Origin: an uncultured Ruminococcus sp.
GTDB taxonomy: Bacteria; Bacillota; Clostridia; Oscillospirales; Ruminococcaceae
Length of the DNA: 64,000 nt
Direction: 5' to 3'
NCBI RefSeq assembly: GCF_902762735.1
Contig: NZ_CACWPP010000002.1
Location: 1-64,000 of the forward strand
The notes below the pieces were generated by a model. That model worked only from the letters and a program-made list of their open reading frames with translations. It did not search any database and was not told the DNA's origin. Made by a program: the position numbers and the translations under genes. Below, one piece after another: positions 27,493 through 36,563 of this stretch (its first letter is position 1; each line of letters begins with the position of its first letter).

Positions 27493-27950
27493 TGAACAAC
27501 AAATATTTCACAGTATGCGGCATAGTCGAGATAAACGGGAAAATCCTGCTCGTCCGCCACACCTACGGTACTGCCGAGGGGAGGATACTCGTTCCGGGAG
27601 GTTATGTCGAAGAGGGCGAGCTGCCCTCAAAAGCGATCGAGCGTGAGGTGTTTGAGGAAACAGGCGTGAGCGCAAAAACCAAAGCCGTATTCTCGGTGCA
27701 GTTCAAGCCCGAGCAGTGGTGCATTGTTTTCACTATGGATCATGTAAGCGGTGAACCAAAGTCGGACGGCTATGAGAACAACGAGGTGCTTCTTATTTCA
27801 GCCGAGGAAGCGGCGGAGCGTGATGATATCACAAATATGAGCAGGGAGATACTGCGGGCGTACATAGCCGACAAGGCTAATGTGCTTGGCAAGAGCAGCT
27901 ATGTGCCGAGATCGACGACGGCTGATAAATATGAGATATATGGAGTTTGA
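27489..27950 (+). CDS. NUDIX hydrolase
   Basis: 153 residues. The NUDIX box is complete: GGYVEEGELPSKAIEREVFE followed by ETGV (residues about 37-60), with the catalytic REVFEE glutamates that bind Mg. It cleaves nucleoside diphosphate-linked substrates; the exact one is unknown. The ATG overlaps the upstream methyltransferase stop (ATGA), so translation is normally coupled to that gene. With the upstream stop at codon 240, coupling may be weakened. No distinct ribosome binding site is obvious beyond aaGGAA. Intact; probably part of the cargo of the mobile region. Confidence 0.85.
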   Translation: MMNNKYFTVCGIVEINGKILLVRHTYGTAEGRILVPGGYVEEGELPSKAIEREVFEETGVSAKTKAVFSVQFKPEQWCIVFTMDHVSGEPKSDGYENNEVLLISAEEAAERDDITNMSREILRAYIADKANVLGKSSYVPRSTTADKYEIYGV

Positions 27951-28020
27951 TATGAAAGCTGAATGGTTGTTTTGATGTTGGTAAAACTGTGATCGGCGAA
28001 ACTAAACTAAATGAATTGCT

Positions 28021-28053
28021 TGCGGCATGCCTGCTTTGTGTGGGTATGCCGCA
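28021..28053. terminator. Hairpin, first of two similar copies
   Basis: TGCGGCATGCC pairs with GGTATGCCGCA (11 bp, one mismatch) after the NUDIX gene. A near-identical hairpin lies at 29315-29347; together they bracket the XRE regulator gene. Confidence 0.6.
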
Positions 28054-28091
28054 TTCTCACTTTAGTTGAATTTTTATCATCAAATAAGTGA

Positions 28092-28119
28092 TTGACCTTA
28101 TCAAAAAAACTGCTATAAT
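28092..28119 (+). promoter_or_regulatory. Promoter of the XRE regulator gene
   Basis: TTGACC (28092-28097) and TATAAT (28114-28119) with a 16-bp spacer, 41 bp upstream of the ATG. Confidence 0.7.
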
Positions 28120-28160
28120 AATTATAACGACGTCGGAATAAAACTACGGAGGTAGCACTT

Positions 28161-29309
28161 ATGAACATAAATTTCAGCGAGGTTTTCAAGAAACTAAGAC
28201 GTGAGCGTGAGCTTACACAGGAGCAGGCAGCGGAGGTGTTCTGCGTATCACCACAGGCGGTAAGCAGGTGGGAGAACGGTCAGACAAGCCCCGATATATC
28301 GCTTCTGCCGATAATCGCAGAGTATTTCGGGGTGAGCATTGAAACGCTGCTCGGTGTTGAGAATGAGAAACGTAAAGCGCTCCACGAGCAGTATATGAAC
28401 GATTTTGAAACGGCAATTAAAGGCGGCAGAGTGAACGACTGCATAGAGATCGCCCGTGCGGGACTAAAGGAGTTTCCTCACAGCTATGAGCTAATGAATA
28501 ATCTGATGTATGCGCTGTTCGTATCCGGTGATGATACGGGAAATATCCCCGATTGGCAGTTAAATCAGGAGAAATACAAGCAGGAAATAATCGACTTGGG
28601 AGAGCGTATCCTAAATGGCTGTACAGACGATAATATCCGCATAGAGGTCAAGGCAAGACTTGGCTTTCACTACTGCGACAGTATGCACGACCTTGAAAAG
28701 GGAAAGGCGATATTTGAGAGTCTTCCCAGCGAGTCGGTCTGTAAAGAAAACTATATGTACTGGGCTCTGCATGGCGAGGAACGGCTTGACTATATTGGCA
28801 GGCATATACGTTCCTCGGCAGGGTCTTTGCAGTGGAATATCTGGAGAATGATAAAAAACGGCGATGAATGGGATATAGAAAGTGAAGACGAAAAATGCAA
28901 GCCATACTTTTCCGCTGAGGAACGGATAAAGTATATGCAGGTGATAGAGGATATTGAGGCGCTGATCTTTAATGAGGACGATTATGGGCTTTTTTACCGC
29001 ACACTTCCAATAGAATATTTTTCTCAGATAGTACCCGATCTGATCTCGCTCGTCAGGCTTGATGAAGCCCTTGCCTATAGCGAAAAGGCTTGCGACTATC
29101 TTGAAAAATTCTATGCCCTGCCCGAAAAATATACCTACACCTCACCGCTTGTAAGGGGTTCTGTAGGAGATAAAAAATGGCACACCGCAGATTCACGTTC
29201 GCATGCGCAGATAATCTATGAGGATATGCTGAGCCGTGAGTGCTATTCAGCGCTTGAAGGAAACGAACGGTTTGAAATTGTGAAGGATAGGATAAAGAAT
29301 CTGTATTGA
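28161..29309 (+). CDS. XRE-family regulator with TPR-like sensor domain
   Basis: 382 residues. An N-terminal Cro/C1-type helix-turn-helix (LRRERELTQEQAAEVFCVSP, QAVSRWENGQTSPDI; residues 12-48) is followed by a long helical domain of apparent TPR-like repeats, with NLMYALFVSG and LDEALAYSEKACDYLEKF. Such regulators often sense a small molecule or peptide through the repeat domain; the target gene is unknown. GGAGG precedes the ATG by 9 bases. A good promoter lies upstream and hairpins flank both sides, so it is its own transcription unit. Confidence 0.85.
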   Translation: MNINFSEVFKKLRRERELTQEQAAEVFCVSPQAVSRWENGQTSPDISLLPIIAEYFGVSIETLLGVENEKRKALHEQYMNDFETAIKGGRVNDCIEIARAGLKEFPHSYELMNNLMYALFVSGDDTGNIPDWQLNQEKYKQEIIDLGERILNGCTDDNIRIEVKARLGFHYCDSMHDLEKGKAIFESLPSESVCKENYMYWALHGEERLDYIGRHIRSSAGSLQWNIWRMIKNGDEWDIESEDEKCKPYFSAEERIKYMQVIEDIEALIFNEDDYGLFYRTLPIEYFSQIVPDLISLVRLDEALAYSEKACDYLEKFYALPEKYTYTSPLVRGSVGDKKWHTADSRSHAQIIYEDMLSRECYSALEGNERFEIVKDRIKNLY

Positions 29310-29314
29310 TTTTT

Positions 29315-29347
29315 TGCGGCATACCTGCCATGTGCGGGTATGCCGCA
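29315..29347. terminator. Terminator hairpin of the XRE gene, second copy
   Basis: TGCGGCATACC pairs perfectly with GGTATGCCGCA just after the XRE stop, preceded by a T-run for the opposite strand. Copy of the hairpin at 28021. Confidence 0.7.
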
Positions 29348-29414
29348 TTATATGCTTGCAAAGCTCATCAGTCTATGATATAATATTCATATCATTATTA
29401 TCGGAGCATTACTT

Positions 29415-32400
29415 ATGAAATCAGATATGATAAAAGCCTACTTCAAAGCGTGGTCAGATAATGACATTACCGTTTTGGCAAATACTTTTTCCTCAGACAT
29501 AATATATTCCGAATGCTATGGCCCTGAATATCATGGTCTTGACCAGCTAATACAGTGGTTTGATGACTGGAACAAGCGAGGACGGGTCCTTGCATGGGAT
29601 ATAAACAGGATAATGGAGTGCGGAGATACGGCTATCGTTCAGTGGCATTTCAAGTGCAGCTATGACGGAAACACAACAGAATTTGACGGTGTTACGATTG
29701 CCGAGTTTAATGATGATAACAAGATCTGCCGTCTTTCGGAGTATCAGTCGAAGTCAGAGCATTATTATCCTTATGATGCGGCAGAAAGCAAGGGTGAAGA
29801 GCCTGCTGTAACTATGAAAAGCACGCCGCAGGAGAAAATCACATTGTTCCGTTCACTTTTCAGGGGGCGTGAAGATGTGTATGCGCTGCGCTGGCACAAC
29901 ACAAAAACAGGCAAAAGCGGTTATTCTCCTGTTTGTGCAAACAAGTGGGCACCCGGCATCTGCGGTATGCCAAAGGTCAGATGCGCCAACTGCAAATACC
30001 GCAGCTTTTCAAGCCTGACCGACAAGGCAATATATGCTCATCTAAGTGGAAAAGACGAGTTATGCAGAGATGTTATCGGTATTTACCCAATGCTCCCCGA
30101 TGAAAAGACCTGCTTTCTTGCTATAGATTTTGATGACGGAGACTGGCAGGAGGATATTACTGCCGTTCGTGATGTTTGTGAAGATAATAGTATTCCCTAT
30201 GCTGTTGAACGCTCCCGTTCAGGCGAGGGCGGACATTTATGGGTGTTTTTTGAAGCACCGGTATCTGCTGTAAAAGCACGAAAGCTTGGCAGCGGACTGC
30301 TTACCAATGCTATGAAAAAACGTCATGAGATAAAGTTTAGCTCATATGACAGAATGTTCCCGAATCAAGACACTATGCCCTCCGGCGGTTTTGGAAATCT
30401 GATAGCACTTCCGTTGCAGAAGCAAGCTGTAAAATGCGGCAATTCGGTTTTTGTAGATAAGACTTTCAAGCCCTATCCCGACCAATGGGCGTATTTGTCC
30501 ACCCTAAAAAAGATCGACGAAAATACGGTTGACAGGCTGATCGAAAAGCTTTGCAGCAGTAATGAATTAGGTGAGCTTTTTGAGGAAGAAAGCCGCGAAC
30601 GTCCTTGGGAATTAAAGCTGTCAGATAATAGCGACAGCAAATTCCCTGATATTGTTCAGGCTGTGCTTGCAGACAGGCTGTATATCCCGAAAGCAGATAT
30701 ATCGCAAAGCGGAATGAATAAGATCAAACGTCTTGCAAGCTTTAAGAATCCCGAATTTTACAAGGCTCAGGCTATGAGAATGTCAACCTATGATAAGCCG
30801 AGGATAATAAGTCTTGCCGACGAGAATGAACGATATATTATGCTGCCGAGAGGTTGTCAGGAGTCCCTTGAACAGCTGCTTGCAGAGCATAGCTCAAAGC
30901 TTTTCACCGAGGACAGACGCTTTGGCGGAAGAAATATAGATGTGCAGTTCAGCGGAACACTTCGTCCGGAGCAAAGGCAAGCCATAAATGAACTTACGGC
31001 TTATGATAACGGAGTACTTGCTGCGACTACAGCTTTTGGCAAAACCGTTACAGCAATAGGTCTGATCGAAAAGCGCAGAGTCAACACGCTTATTCTTGTC
31101 CATACTCAGGCGCTTTTGCAGCAATGGAAGGCTGCGTTGGAGCAGTTTCTTATTATCAATGAGCCGCTCCCCGAGCAGCCTGTTAAACGAGGAAGAAAGA
31201 AAAAGCTGTCCCTTGTCGGGCAGCTTGGCGGGTCTAAGAATACTCTTTCCGGGATAGTTGATATAGCTGTTATGCAGTCTCTCGTGAACGGTGATGAGGT
31301 CAGACCTCTTATCAATGATTACGGAATGATTATAGCTGACGAGTGCCACCATATTTCTGCTGTCAGTTTTGAGGCAGTGCTTAGGGCGGCTCATGCAAAA
31401 TATGTTTATGGACTAACCGCCACACCCAAACGCTCGGACGGTCATCAGCCTATTATATTTATGCAGTGCGGCCCGATACGCTATTCTGCGAATGCCAAAG
31501 AATACGCTGAAAAGCACGGTTTCAAACATATACTTGTGCCGAGGTTCACAAAATTCAGAGCAAATGCTGGTAATGAAAAACTCAGTATTACTGATGTTTA
31601 CAAGCAGCTTTCGGAGAGCCGATACAGAAATGAGCTTATAGTTGATGATGTAAAAACTGCTGTTAAAAACGATCGGACACCTATTATCATTTCCGAACGA
31701 ATGGCACACATCAATGTTCTTGCCGAAATGCTGAAAGATGCTGCTGATAACGTGATAATCCTTAGTGGTCAGGGTACGGCAAAAGCAAAAAAAGATCTGC
31801 TTGAAAAAGTACGCAGTATTCCAATGGGTCAGTCGCTTATCCTGCTTGCTACAGGCAAGTATGCAGGCGAAGGTTTTGACGAGCCAAGACTTGACACGCT
31901 GTTTCTTGCTATGCCGATTTCCTGGAGCGGAACTCTTTCACAGTATGTCGGCAGACTGCACAGGGAATATGACGGCAAAGCAGACGTGAAAATATATGAC
32001 TACATTGACATAAACGTGCATATGCTTGAAAATATGTATAAGAAACGTCTGCGTGGTTATGCAGCCCTCGGCTATGCACCGGAAAGCAAAGCCGGTGATG
32101 AATACAAAACGATATATACCGCAGATCATGAAAACGACCTGTATCGGGATATTGCATCGGCTGAAAGGTATGTGGCAGTCGTCTGCTCTTTTATTTCGTC
32201 ACGGCAGCTGAACCTGCTTATCAATGCGGCAGACAGCTGTATGCAGAAGGGTGCAGAATTCAGTTTTATCACAAAGAGATCAGATAATATCTATCAGAAA
32301 AGGCTGCTGCATCTTCTTTCGGCACACAGCATCTCTGCTGCGGTCAAAAACAAGCTCACGCACAGCTTTGTTGTGATCGACAGCAGGACAGTCTGGTATT

Positions 32401-32495
32401 CAAGTCATGAACTGTTCTCAGCAAGTAATGATAACTGTGTGCTAAGGCTCGAGGACGAAGTGCTGGCATGGGAGCTAATGGATAGTATAAAATAG
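29415..32495 (+). CDS. SnoaL, AEP primase, SF2 helicase and PLD-like fusion
   Basis: 1026 residues, four parts. 1-120: an NTF2/SnoaL-like alpha-beta domain (MIKAYFKAWSDNDITVLA). 135-370: an archaeo-eukaryotic primase of the TOTE kind, with a cysteine cluster (C174, C183, C190, C193), catalytic DFDD (238-241), SRSGEGGHLW (267-276) and SYDRMFPNQD (310-319). 500-870: an XPB/RAD25-like SF2 helicase with TTAFGKT (538-544), DECH (642-645), LTATPKRSD and QYVGRLHR (843-850). The last 140 residues resemble a phospholipase D domain with a degenerate HKD motif (HSFVVID). Start ATG at 29415 after CGGAG. The primase-helicase core is known from DNA conflict and mobile systems; the SnoaL head is unusual. 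Intact, unlike neighbours. Confidence 0.88.
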   Translation: MKSDMIKAYFKAWSDNDITVLANTFSSDIIYSECYGPEYHGLDQLIQWFDDWNKRGRVLAWDINRIMECGDTAIVQWHFKCSYDGNTTEFDGVTIAEFNDDNKICRLSEYQSKSEHYYPYDAAESKGEEPAVTMKSTPQEKITLFRSLFRGREDVYALRWHNTKTGKSGYSPVCANKWAPGICGMPKVRCANCKYRSFSSLTDKAIYAHLSGKDELCRDVIGIYPMLPDEKTCFLAIDFDDGDWQEDITAVRDVCEDNSIPYAVERSRSGEGGHLWVFFEAPVSAVKARKLGSGLLTNAMKKRHEIKFSSYDRMFPNQDTMPSGGFGNLIALPLQKQAVKCGNSVFVDKTFKPYPDQWAYLSTLKKIDENTVDRLIEKLCSSNELGELFEEESRERPWELKLSDNSDSKFPDIVQAVLADRLYIPKADISQSGMNKIKRLASFKNPEFYKAQAMRMSTYDKPRIISLADENERYIMLPRGCQESLEQLLAEHSSKLFTEDRRFGGRNIDVQFSGTLRPEQRQAINELTAYDNGVLAATTAFGKTVTAIGLIEKRRVNTLILVHTQALLQQWKAALEQFLIINEPLPEQPVKRGRKKKLSLVGQLGGSKNTLSGIVDIAVMQSLVNGDEVRPLINDYGMIIADECHHISAVSFEAVLRAAHAKYVYGLTATPKRSDGHQPIIFMQCGPIRYSANAKEYAEKHGFKHILVPRFTKFRANAGNEKLSITDVYKQLSESRYRNELIVDDVKTAVKNDRTPIIISERMAHINVLAEMLKDAADNVIILSGQGTAKAKKDLLEKVRSIPMGQSLILLATGKYAGEGFDEPRLDTLFLAMPISWSGTLSQYVGRLHREYDGKADVKIYDYIDINVHMLENMYKKRLRGYAALGYAPESKAGDEYKTIYTADHENDLYRDIASAERYVAVVCSFISSRQLNLLINAADSCMQKGAEFSFITKRSDNIYQKRLLHLLSAHSISAAVKNKLTHSFVVIDSRTVWYSSHELFSASNDNCVLRLEDEVLAWELMDSIK

Positions 32496-32514
32496 AGCGT
32501 TTTTGACATAACAA

Positions 32515-32547
32515 AAACACCGGCTTCAAGTACTGAGACCGGTGTTT
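32515..32547 (+). terminator. Terminator of the helicase gene
   Basis: AAACACCGG pairs with CCGGTGTTT; 20 bases after the stop codon. The following 270 bp to the next promoter hold no recognisable gene. Confidence 0.75.
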
Positions 32548-32822
32548 AGTTATCCGCTGTATTGTCTGTTTCGTGTTAGCTTAATGGGTAGAAAGCTTCT
32601 GTGGGACTACCCATCTTTTTCGCGGGGGCTTTGCTGTTGCGCACTTCCCTGCTAAAGCTGTAACTCCCGTTTCACCGCCGCTGCGGGATAACTCAGAATG
32701 ACGTTTTTTCTTTTTGCTGACTTTTGAAGGGTAAACGATACACAGCAGGAACGGATAATTTGTCCATTATCTGAACTAAATATGTACCAAATGTAAAAAG
32801 AGCGTTTTTATTGAAAGCGCTC

Positions 32823-32851
32823 TTGAAAAGTTGGAAGATAAATGGTATAAT
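32823..32851 (+). promoter_or_regulatory. Promoter of the carboxyltransferase cluster
   Basis: TTGAAA (32823-32828) and TATAAT (32846-32851), 17-bp spacer, 81 bp before the start codon. Confidence 0.7.
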
Positions 32852-32931
32852 GGTATATGTGTAATTATGATAAAAACTGAAAGCAAAATTGGTTATTTAT
32901 CTGGCAAAATAAATTGATTGGAGGAAACTGT

Positions 32932-34311
32932 ATGTCTGAAACCAAAAAGTCTCTTGCTGAACTCAAAGCGCTTATCACCGAGAGTGCGGCAAGAACAAGA
33001 TTGACATATCTGTTTGATGAAGGGAAATTTACTGAGCTTGACGCTTTTGTCGGTAACGGCAGCGAAACGGCAGGCGTTGTGAGTGCCTTCGGTTACGCCG
33101 ATGGTGAGCCTGTTTACGCTTTTTCTCAGGATATTTCTGTTAAAAGCGGCGCTATGACCGAAGCGGGCGCCAAGAAGATCGCGAAGGTCTATGATCTGGC
33201 GGCTAAGACGGGCACTCCCGTTATCGGCATCTACGATTCTTACGGTGCTGATGTTAATGACAGTGCTGCTGCGCTGAGGGCTTACGGTGAGCTTATGCTG
33301 TGGACGGCGAACCTGTCGGGCGTTGTACCGCAGATAGCTGTTGTTGCAGGTGTTTGCTCGGGTACTGCCGCACTGCTGGCTGAGGCTGCCGATATAGTCG
33401 TTATGGCTAAGGATGCGAGCCTGTATGCCGCTCCGAATGCGAAGAGCAACGGTTCTGCCGAAAATGCGGCGGCAAACGGCACTGTAAGCGTTGTATGCGA
33501 TGATGACAAGGCGGCAGTTGAGACTGCAAGAAAGATAATGCTGAAACTTCCCGCAAACAACCTCTCCCCTGTTCCTGTTTATGAGTATGAAGAGCCTGTC
33601 GGTGCTGTCGGCACGGACCTTGAAAGTCTCACAAAGGCTGTATTTGACGCAGACAGCGTTATCGAGCTGGGCGAAGCGTTCGGCGGTGCAGCTTACACTG
33701 CGCTGGCTACTGTCAACGGTGAGACAGTCGGCGTGGCAGCCACAGGCAAGTCCAAAGACAAGCTGACTGCTGATGACTGCGCAAAGCTGGCAAGATTTGT
33801 ACGCACATGCGATGCTTTTGCCGTACCTGTCGTTACTTTCGTTGACACAGAGGGCTTTGCGGGCAGTGATGAGACAGAAGCTGCGGGCGCTGTGAAGAGC
33901 ATGAGCAAGCTGGCTCACGCTTATGCTGAGGCTACCACCGCAAAGATAGCTGTTGTGACAGGCAAGGCTTACGGCGCGGCTTACATAGCTCTTGCGGGCA
34001 AGGGCGCGAATGCAGATGTGGCATACGCACTGCCTGAGGCTGTTATCTCGGCGCTCGACCCTGTTACAGCTGTTGAGTTCATGGAGCATGACAAGCTGGC
34101 AGGCGCGGCTGATCTGGCGGCTGCAAGAAAGGCTCTGGCTGACGAGTTCGCAAAGACACAGGCAAGTGCCGCAAATGCCGCTGTAAACGGTCTGGTGGAC
34201 GGTATAGCAGATGCGGCTCAGCTGAGAGGCGTTGTCACCGATGCGCTGGCTATGATGTCGGGCAAGAGAGTTTCGAGACTGCCCAAGAAGCACAGCAACA
34301 TTCAGCTTTAA
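32932..34311 (+). CDS. Acyl-CoA carboxyltransferase subunit (12S/PccB-like)
   Basis: 459 residues from the ATG at 32932 (MSETKK), chosen for its GGAGG 7 bases upstream. Carboxyl-transferase family fold in two crotonase-like halves: N-terminal half with GEPVYAFSQDISVKSGAMTE and VAGVCSGTAALLAE, C-terminal half with PVVTFVDTEGFAGS and GKAYGAAYIALAGKGANADV. The family moves CO2 between biotin and acyl-CoA (acetyl-, propionyl- or methylmalonyl-CoA). It is shorter than typical PccB (about 510). With the biotin carrier and pyruvate-type carboxyltransferase downstream it forms the subunit set of a transcarboxylase. No biotin carboxylase or membrane decarboxylase subunit lies beside it. The acyl-CoA substrate is not determined. 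Confidence 0.85.
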   Translation: MSETKKSLAELKALITESAARTRLTYLFDEGKFTELDAFVGNGSETAGVVSAFGYADGEPVYAFSQDISVKSGAMTEAGAKKIAKVYDLAAKTGTPVIGIYDSYGADVNDSAAALRAYGELMLWTANLSGVVPQIAVVAGVCSGTAALLAEAADIVVMAKDASLYAAPNAKSNGSAENAAANGTVSVVCDDDKAAVETARKIMLKLPANNLSPVPVYEYEEPVGAVGTDLESLTKAVFDADSVIELGEAFGGAAYTALATVNGETVGVAATGKSKDKLTADDCAKLARFVRTCDAFAVPVVTFVDTEGFAGSDETEAAGAVKSMSKLAHAYAEATTAKIAVVTGKAYGAAYIALAGKGANADVAYALPEAVISALDPVTAVEFMEHDKLAGAADLAAARKALADEFAKTQASAANAAVNGLVDGIADAAQLRGVVTDALAMMSGKRVSRLPKKHSNIQL

Positions 34312-34481
34312 TATAAGATCGTGGTTATCCCGCCGACACTCCGCAAAGACAGCGTTTTTACGGTATCTCGGGCGGTCGGCGAATATCCTGCGGGGCGTGC
34401 TGTGAACTTTGCGCCCGCCGCATTTTCAGCCGATGTGTCAAAGGGATAGTCATATAAAAAATTGTAAAGGACGGTATAATT

Positions 34482-34856
34482 ATGAAAAGATATAATATCA
34501 CTGTAAATGGCAAGGCTTATGATGTAGCTGTCGAGGAAGTTGGCGCTGACGCTGCTGCTCCCGTTGCGGCTGCTGCTCCTGCACCCGCTGCTGCTCCTGC
34601 TGCCGCACCTGCACCTGCTGCTGCTCCCGCTGCCGCTGTTGAGGGCACAAAAGTTACTGCGCCTATGCCCGGCACTGTTCTGGATATAAAGGTAGCTGTG
34701 GGCGACACAGTCTCCGCAGGTCAGGCTATCGTGGTACTGGAAGCTATGAAGATGGAGAACGACATCAACGCACCTGTTGCAGGCAAGGTACTGAGCATTT
34801 CCGCTTCCAAGGGTTCACAGGTAGATACAGGTGCAGTGCTTGCTGTTATCGGCTGA
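34482..34856 (+). CDS. Biotin carboxyl carrier protein
   Basis: 124 residues. A short N-terminal strand region (RYNITVNGKAYDVAVEEV) is followed by an Ala/Pro hinge (residues 25-50, APAPAAAPAAAPAPAAA) and a biotinyl domain with the modified lysine in EAMKMEND (residues about 88-95). This is the swinging arm that carries carboxybiotin between the two carboxyltransferases; length and layout match the 1.3S subunit of transcarboxylase and the OadA/GcdC-type carriers. A 170-bp gap separates it from the upstream gene; AAAGGA precedes the ATG. The strong codon bias suggests high expression. Confidence 0.92.
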   Translation: MKRYNITVNGKAYDVAVEEVGADAAAPVAAAAPAPAAAPAAAPAPAAAPAAAVEGTKVTAPMPGTVLDIKVAVGDTVSAGQAIVVLEAMKMENDINAPVAGKVLSISASKGSQVDTGAVLAVIG

Positions 34857-34891
34857 TGCCGCTTAAAATATAGTGAAAGGAACGATAAAAA

Positions 34892-36289
34892 ATGGCTAAG
34901 CTGAAAATAACCGAAACAGTCCTGCGTGACGCTCACCAGTCTTTGCTGGCAACGAGAATGTCGATGGACGATATGAGACCTATCCTCTCGACGATGGATA
35001 AGATAGGTTTCTATTCTGCCGAGTGCTGGGGCGGCGCAACTTTCGACTCCTGCATTCGTTTCCTTAACGAAGATCCTTGGGAGAGACTGAGGATACTCAG
35101 GAAAGAGATGCCCAACACAAAGCTCCAGATGCTGTTCAGAGGACAGAACATGCTGGGCTACCGTCACTATGCAGATGACCTGGTGGAGTACTTCGTGCAG
35201 AAGTCCATCGCGAACGGTATCGACATAATCAGGATATTCGACGCGCTCAACGACATCAGAAACCTCCAGACCGCTATCAGGGCGGCTAAGAAGGAGAAGG
35301 GTCACGCACAGGTAGCTATCTCCTATACACTGGGCGAAGTGTTCACTCACCAGTATTATATGGATTACGCAAAGCGCATACAGGAGGCAGGCGCAGACTC
35401 CATCTGCATCAAGGATATGGCGGCACTGCTGACACCTTATGAGGCTGAAACGCTGGTAAGAGATATTAAGTCTGTCGTAACTATCCCTGTACAGCTGCAT
35501 ACACACTACACTTCGGGTCTGGCTTCGATGTGCATACTGAAGGCTGTTGAGGCAGGCGTTGATGCGGTCGATACTGCTATGTCTCCGCTGGCACTGGGTA
35601 CTTCCCACGCGCCTACCGAGTCGATAGTTGCAACATTCCGCGGAACTGAGTACGATACAGGTCTTGACCTTGTGAAGCTCAATGAGGTAAGAGATTACTT
35701 CATGGGTCTGAGAAAGAAGTACATCGACAGCGGACTGCTCGACCCCTCGATGCTGGCTACGAACACAAACGCTCTGCTGTATCAGGTACCGGGCGGAATG
35801 CTCTCCAACCTGCTCAGCCAGCTGAAACAGGCAGGCAAGGCAGACCAGCTGGAGGACGTTCTCAAAGAAGTGCCTAAGGTACGTAAGGATGCGGGCTTCC
35901 CGCCGCTGGTAACACCTACCTCACAGATCGTTGGTACACAGGCTGTGTTCAACGTTATCATGGGCGAGAGGTACAAGACTGTCACCAAGGAGTTCAAGGG
36001 ACTGGTAAAGGGCGAGTACGGCAAGACCCCCGTTGCTATCGACCCCGAGTTCCGCAAGAAGATACTTGGCAATGAAGAACCTATCGACTGCCGCCCCGCA
36101 GATCTGCTCCAGCCTGAGTTTGAGACCATGAAGAAGGAATGCGCTGAGTGGACAGAACAGGAGGAAGATGTTCTGACTTACGCGATGTTCCCGAAGGTCG
36201 CACCCAAGTTCTTTAAGGACAGACGCGACAAGAAGTACGGCGTTGACGGCGCACATTCAGATGCCGCTAACAAGGTACATCCTGTTTAA
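34892..36289 (+). CDS. oadA: Pyruvate/oxaloacetate carboxyltransferase (OadA/5S-like)
   Basis: 465 residues. An HMGL-like TIM barrel starts LRDAHQSLLATRMS (the catalytic metal Asp is in RDAHQS), with RIFDALND, CIKDMAALL, the carboxylated lysine region, and HTHYTSG; the PYC/OADA domain makes up the C-terminal third. The fused biotin domain of full OadA is absent, as expected because the carrier is a separate gene 35 bp upstream. It would take CO2 from oxaloacetate, giving pyruvate, or work in reverse. AAAGGA lies before the ATG. A strong terminator follows. Context with the 12S-like and 1.3S-like genes supports a transcarboxylase. Confidence 0.9.
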   Translation: MAKLKITETVLRDAHQSLLATRMSMDDMRPILSTMDKIGFYSAECWGGATFDSCIRFLNEDPWERLRILRKEMPNTKLQMLFRGQNMLGYRHYADDLVEYFVQKSIANGIDIIRIFDALNDIRNLQTAIRAAKKEKGHAQVAISYTLGEVFTHQYYMDYAKRIQEAGADSICIKDMAALLTPYEAETLVRDIKSVVTIPVQLHTHYTSGLASMCILKAVEAGVDAVDTAMSPLALGTSHAPTESIVATFRGTEYDTGLDLVKLNEVRDYFMGLRKKYIDSGLLDPSMLATNTNALLYQVPGGMLSNLLSQLKQAGKADQLEDVLKEVPKVRKDAGFPPLVTPTSQIVGTQAVFNVIMGERYKTVTKEFKGLVKGEYGKTPVAIDPEFRKKILGNEEPIDCRPADLLQPEFETMKKECAEWTEQEEDVLTYAMFPKVAPKFFKDRRDKKYGVDGAHSDAANKVHPV

Positions 36290-36294
36290 TTTAA

Positions 36295-36333
36295 AAAATG
36301 CTGTAAGGGCTGATGCTCTTACAGCATTTTTTT
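36295..36333 (+). terminator. Terminator of the carboxyltransferase cluster
   Basis: AAAATGCTGTAAG pairs perfectly with CTTACAGCATTTT, followed by a T-run. Confidence 0.9.
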
Positions 36334-36411
36334 TAGTTCCAAAGCAATACAATTTCGTATCTGCGCACTTTCCAAAGCGTAATATCGCGCCGCAGCCGCA
36401 CCTTTGAGCGC

Positions 36412-36510
36412 AAAAATTTGGCTGTGTATCGTTCCCCCGCCGAAGGCGGGGGGAACAATACGAAAGAACAGCCATTTTTTATCATCAGCAATACACAACC
36501 AAATTGGGAT
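36412..36510. repeat. MITE-like element, copy C
   Basis: AATTTGGCTGTGTATC, GC hairpin TTCCCCCGCC ... GGCGGGGGGAA, core ACGAAAGAACAGCCATTTTT, ATCATCAGCAATACAC and right end ACCAAATTGGGAT. Lies between convergent genes; no clear target duplication. Confidence 0.7.
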
Positions 36511-36563
36511 AAAATAATTTAACGCCGCTTCCGTATTTCAGAAGCGGCGTTAAAATTTAAGGA

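Noticed and set aside
32893..34293. 466-residue frame opposite the carboxyltransferase
   Set aside because: Antisense shadow caused by strong codon bias; no start signals.
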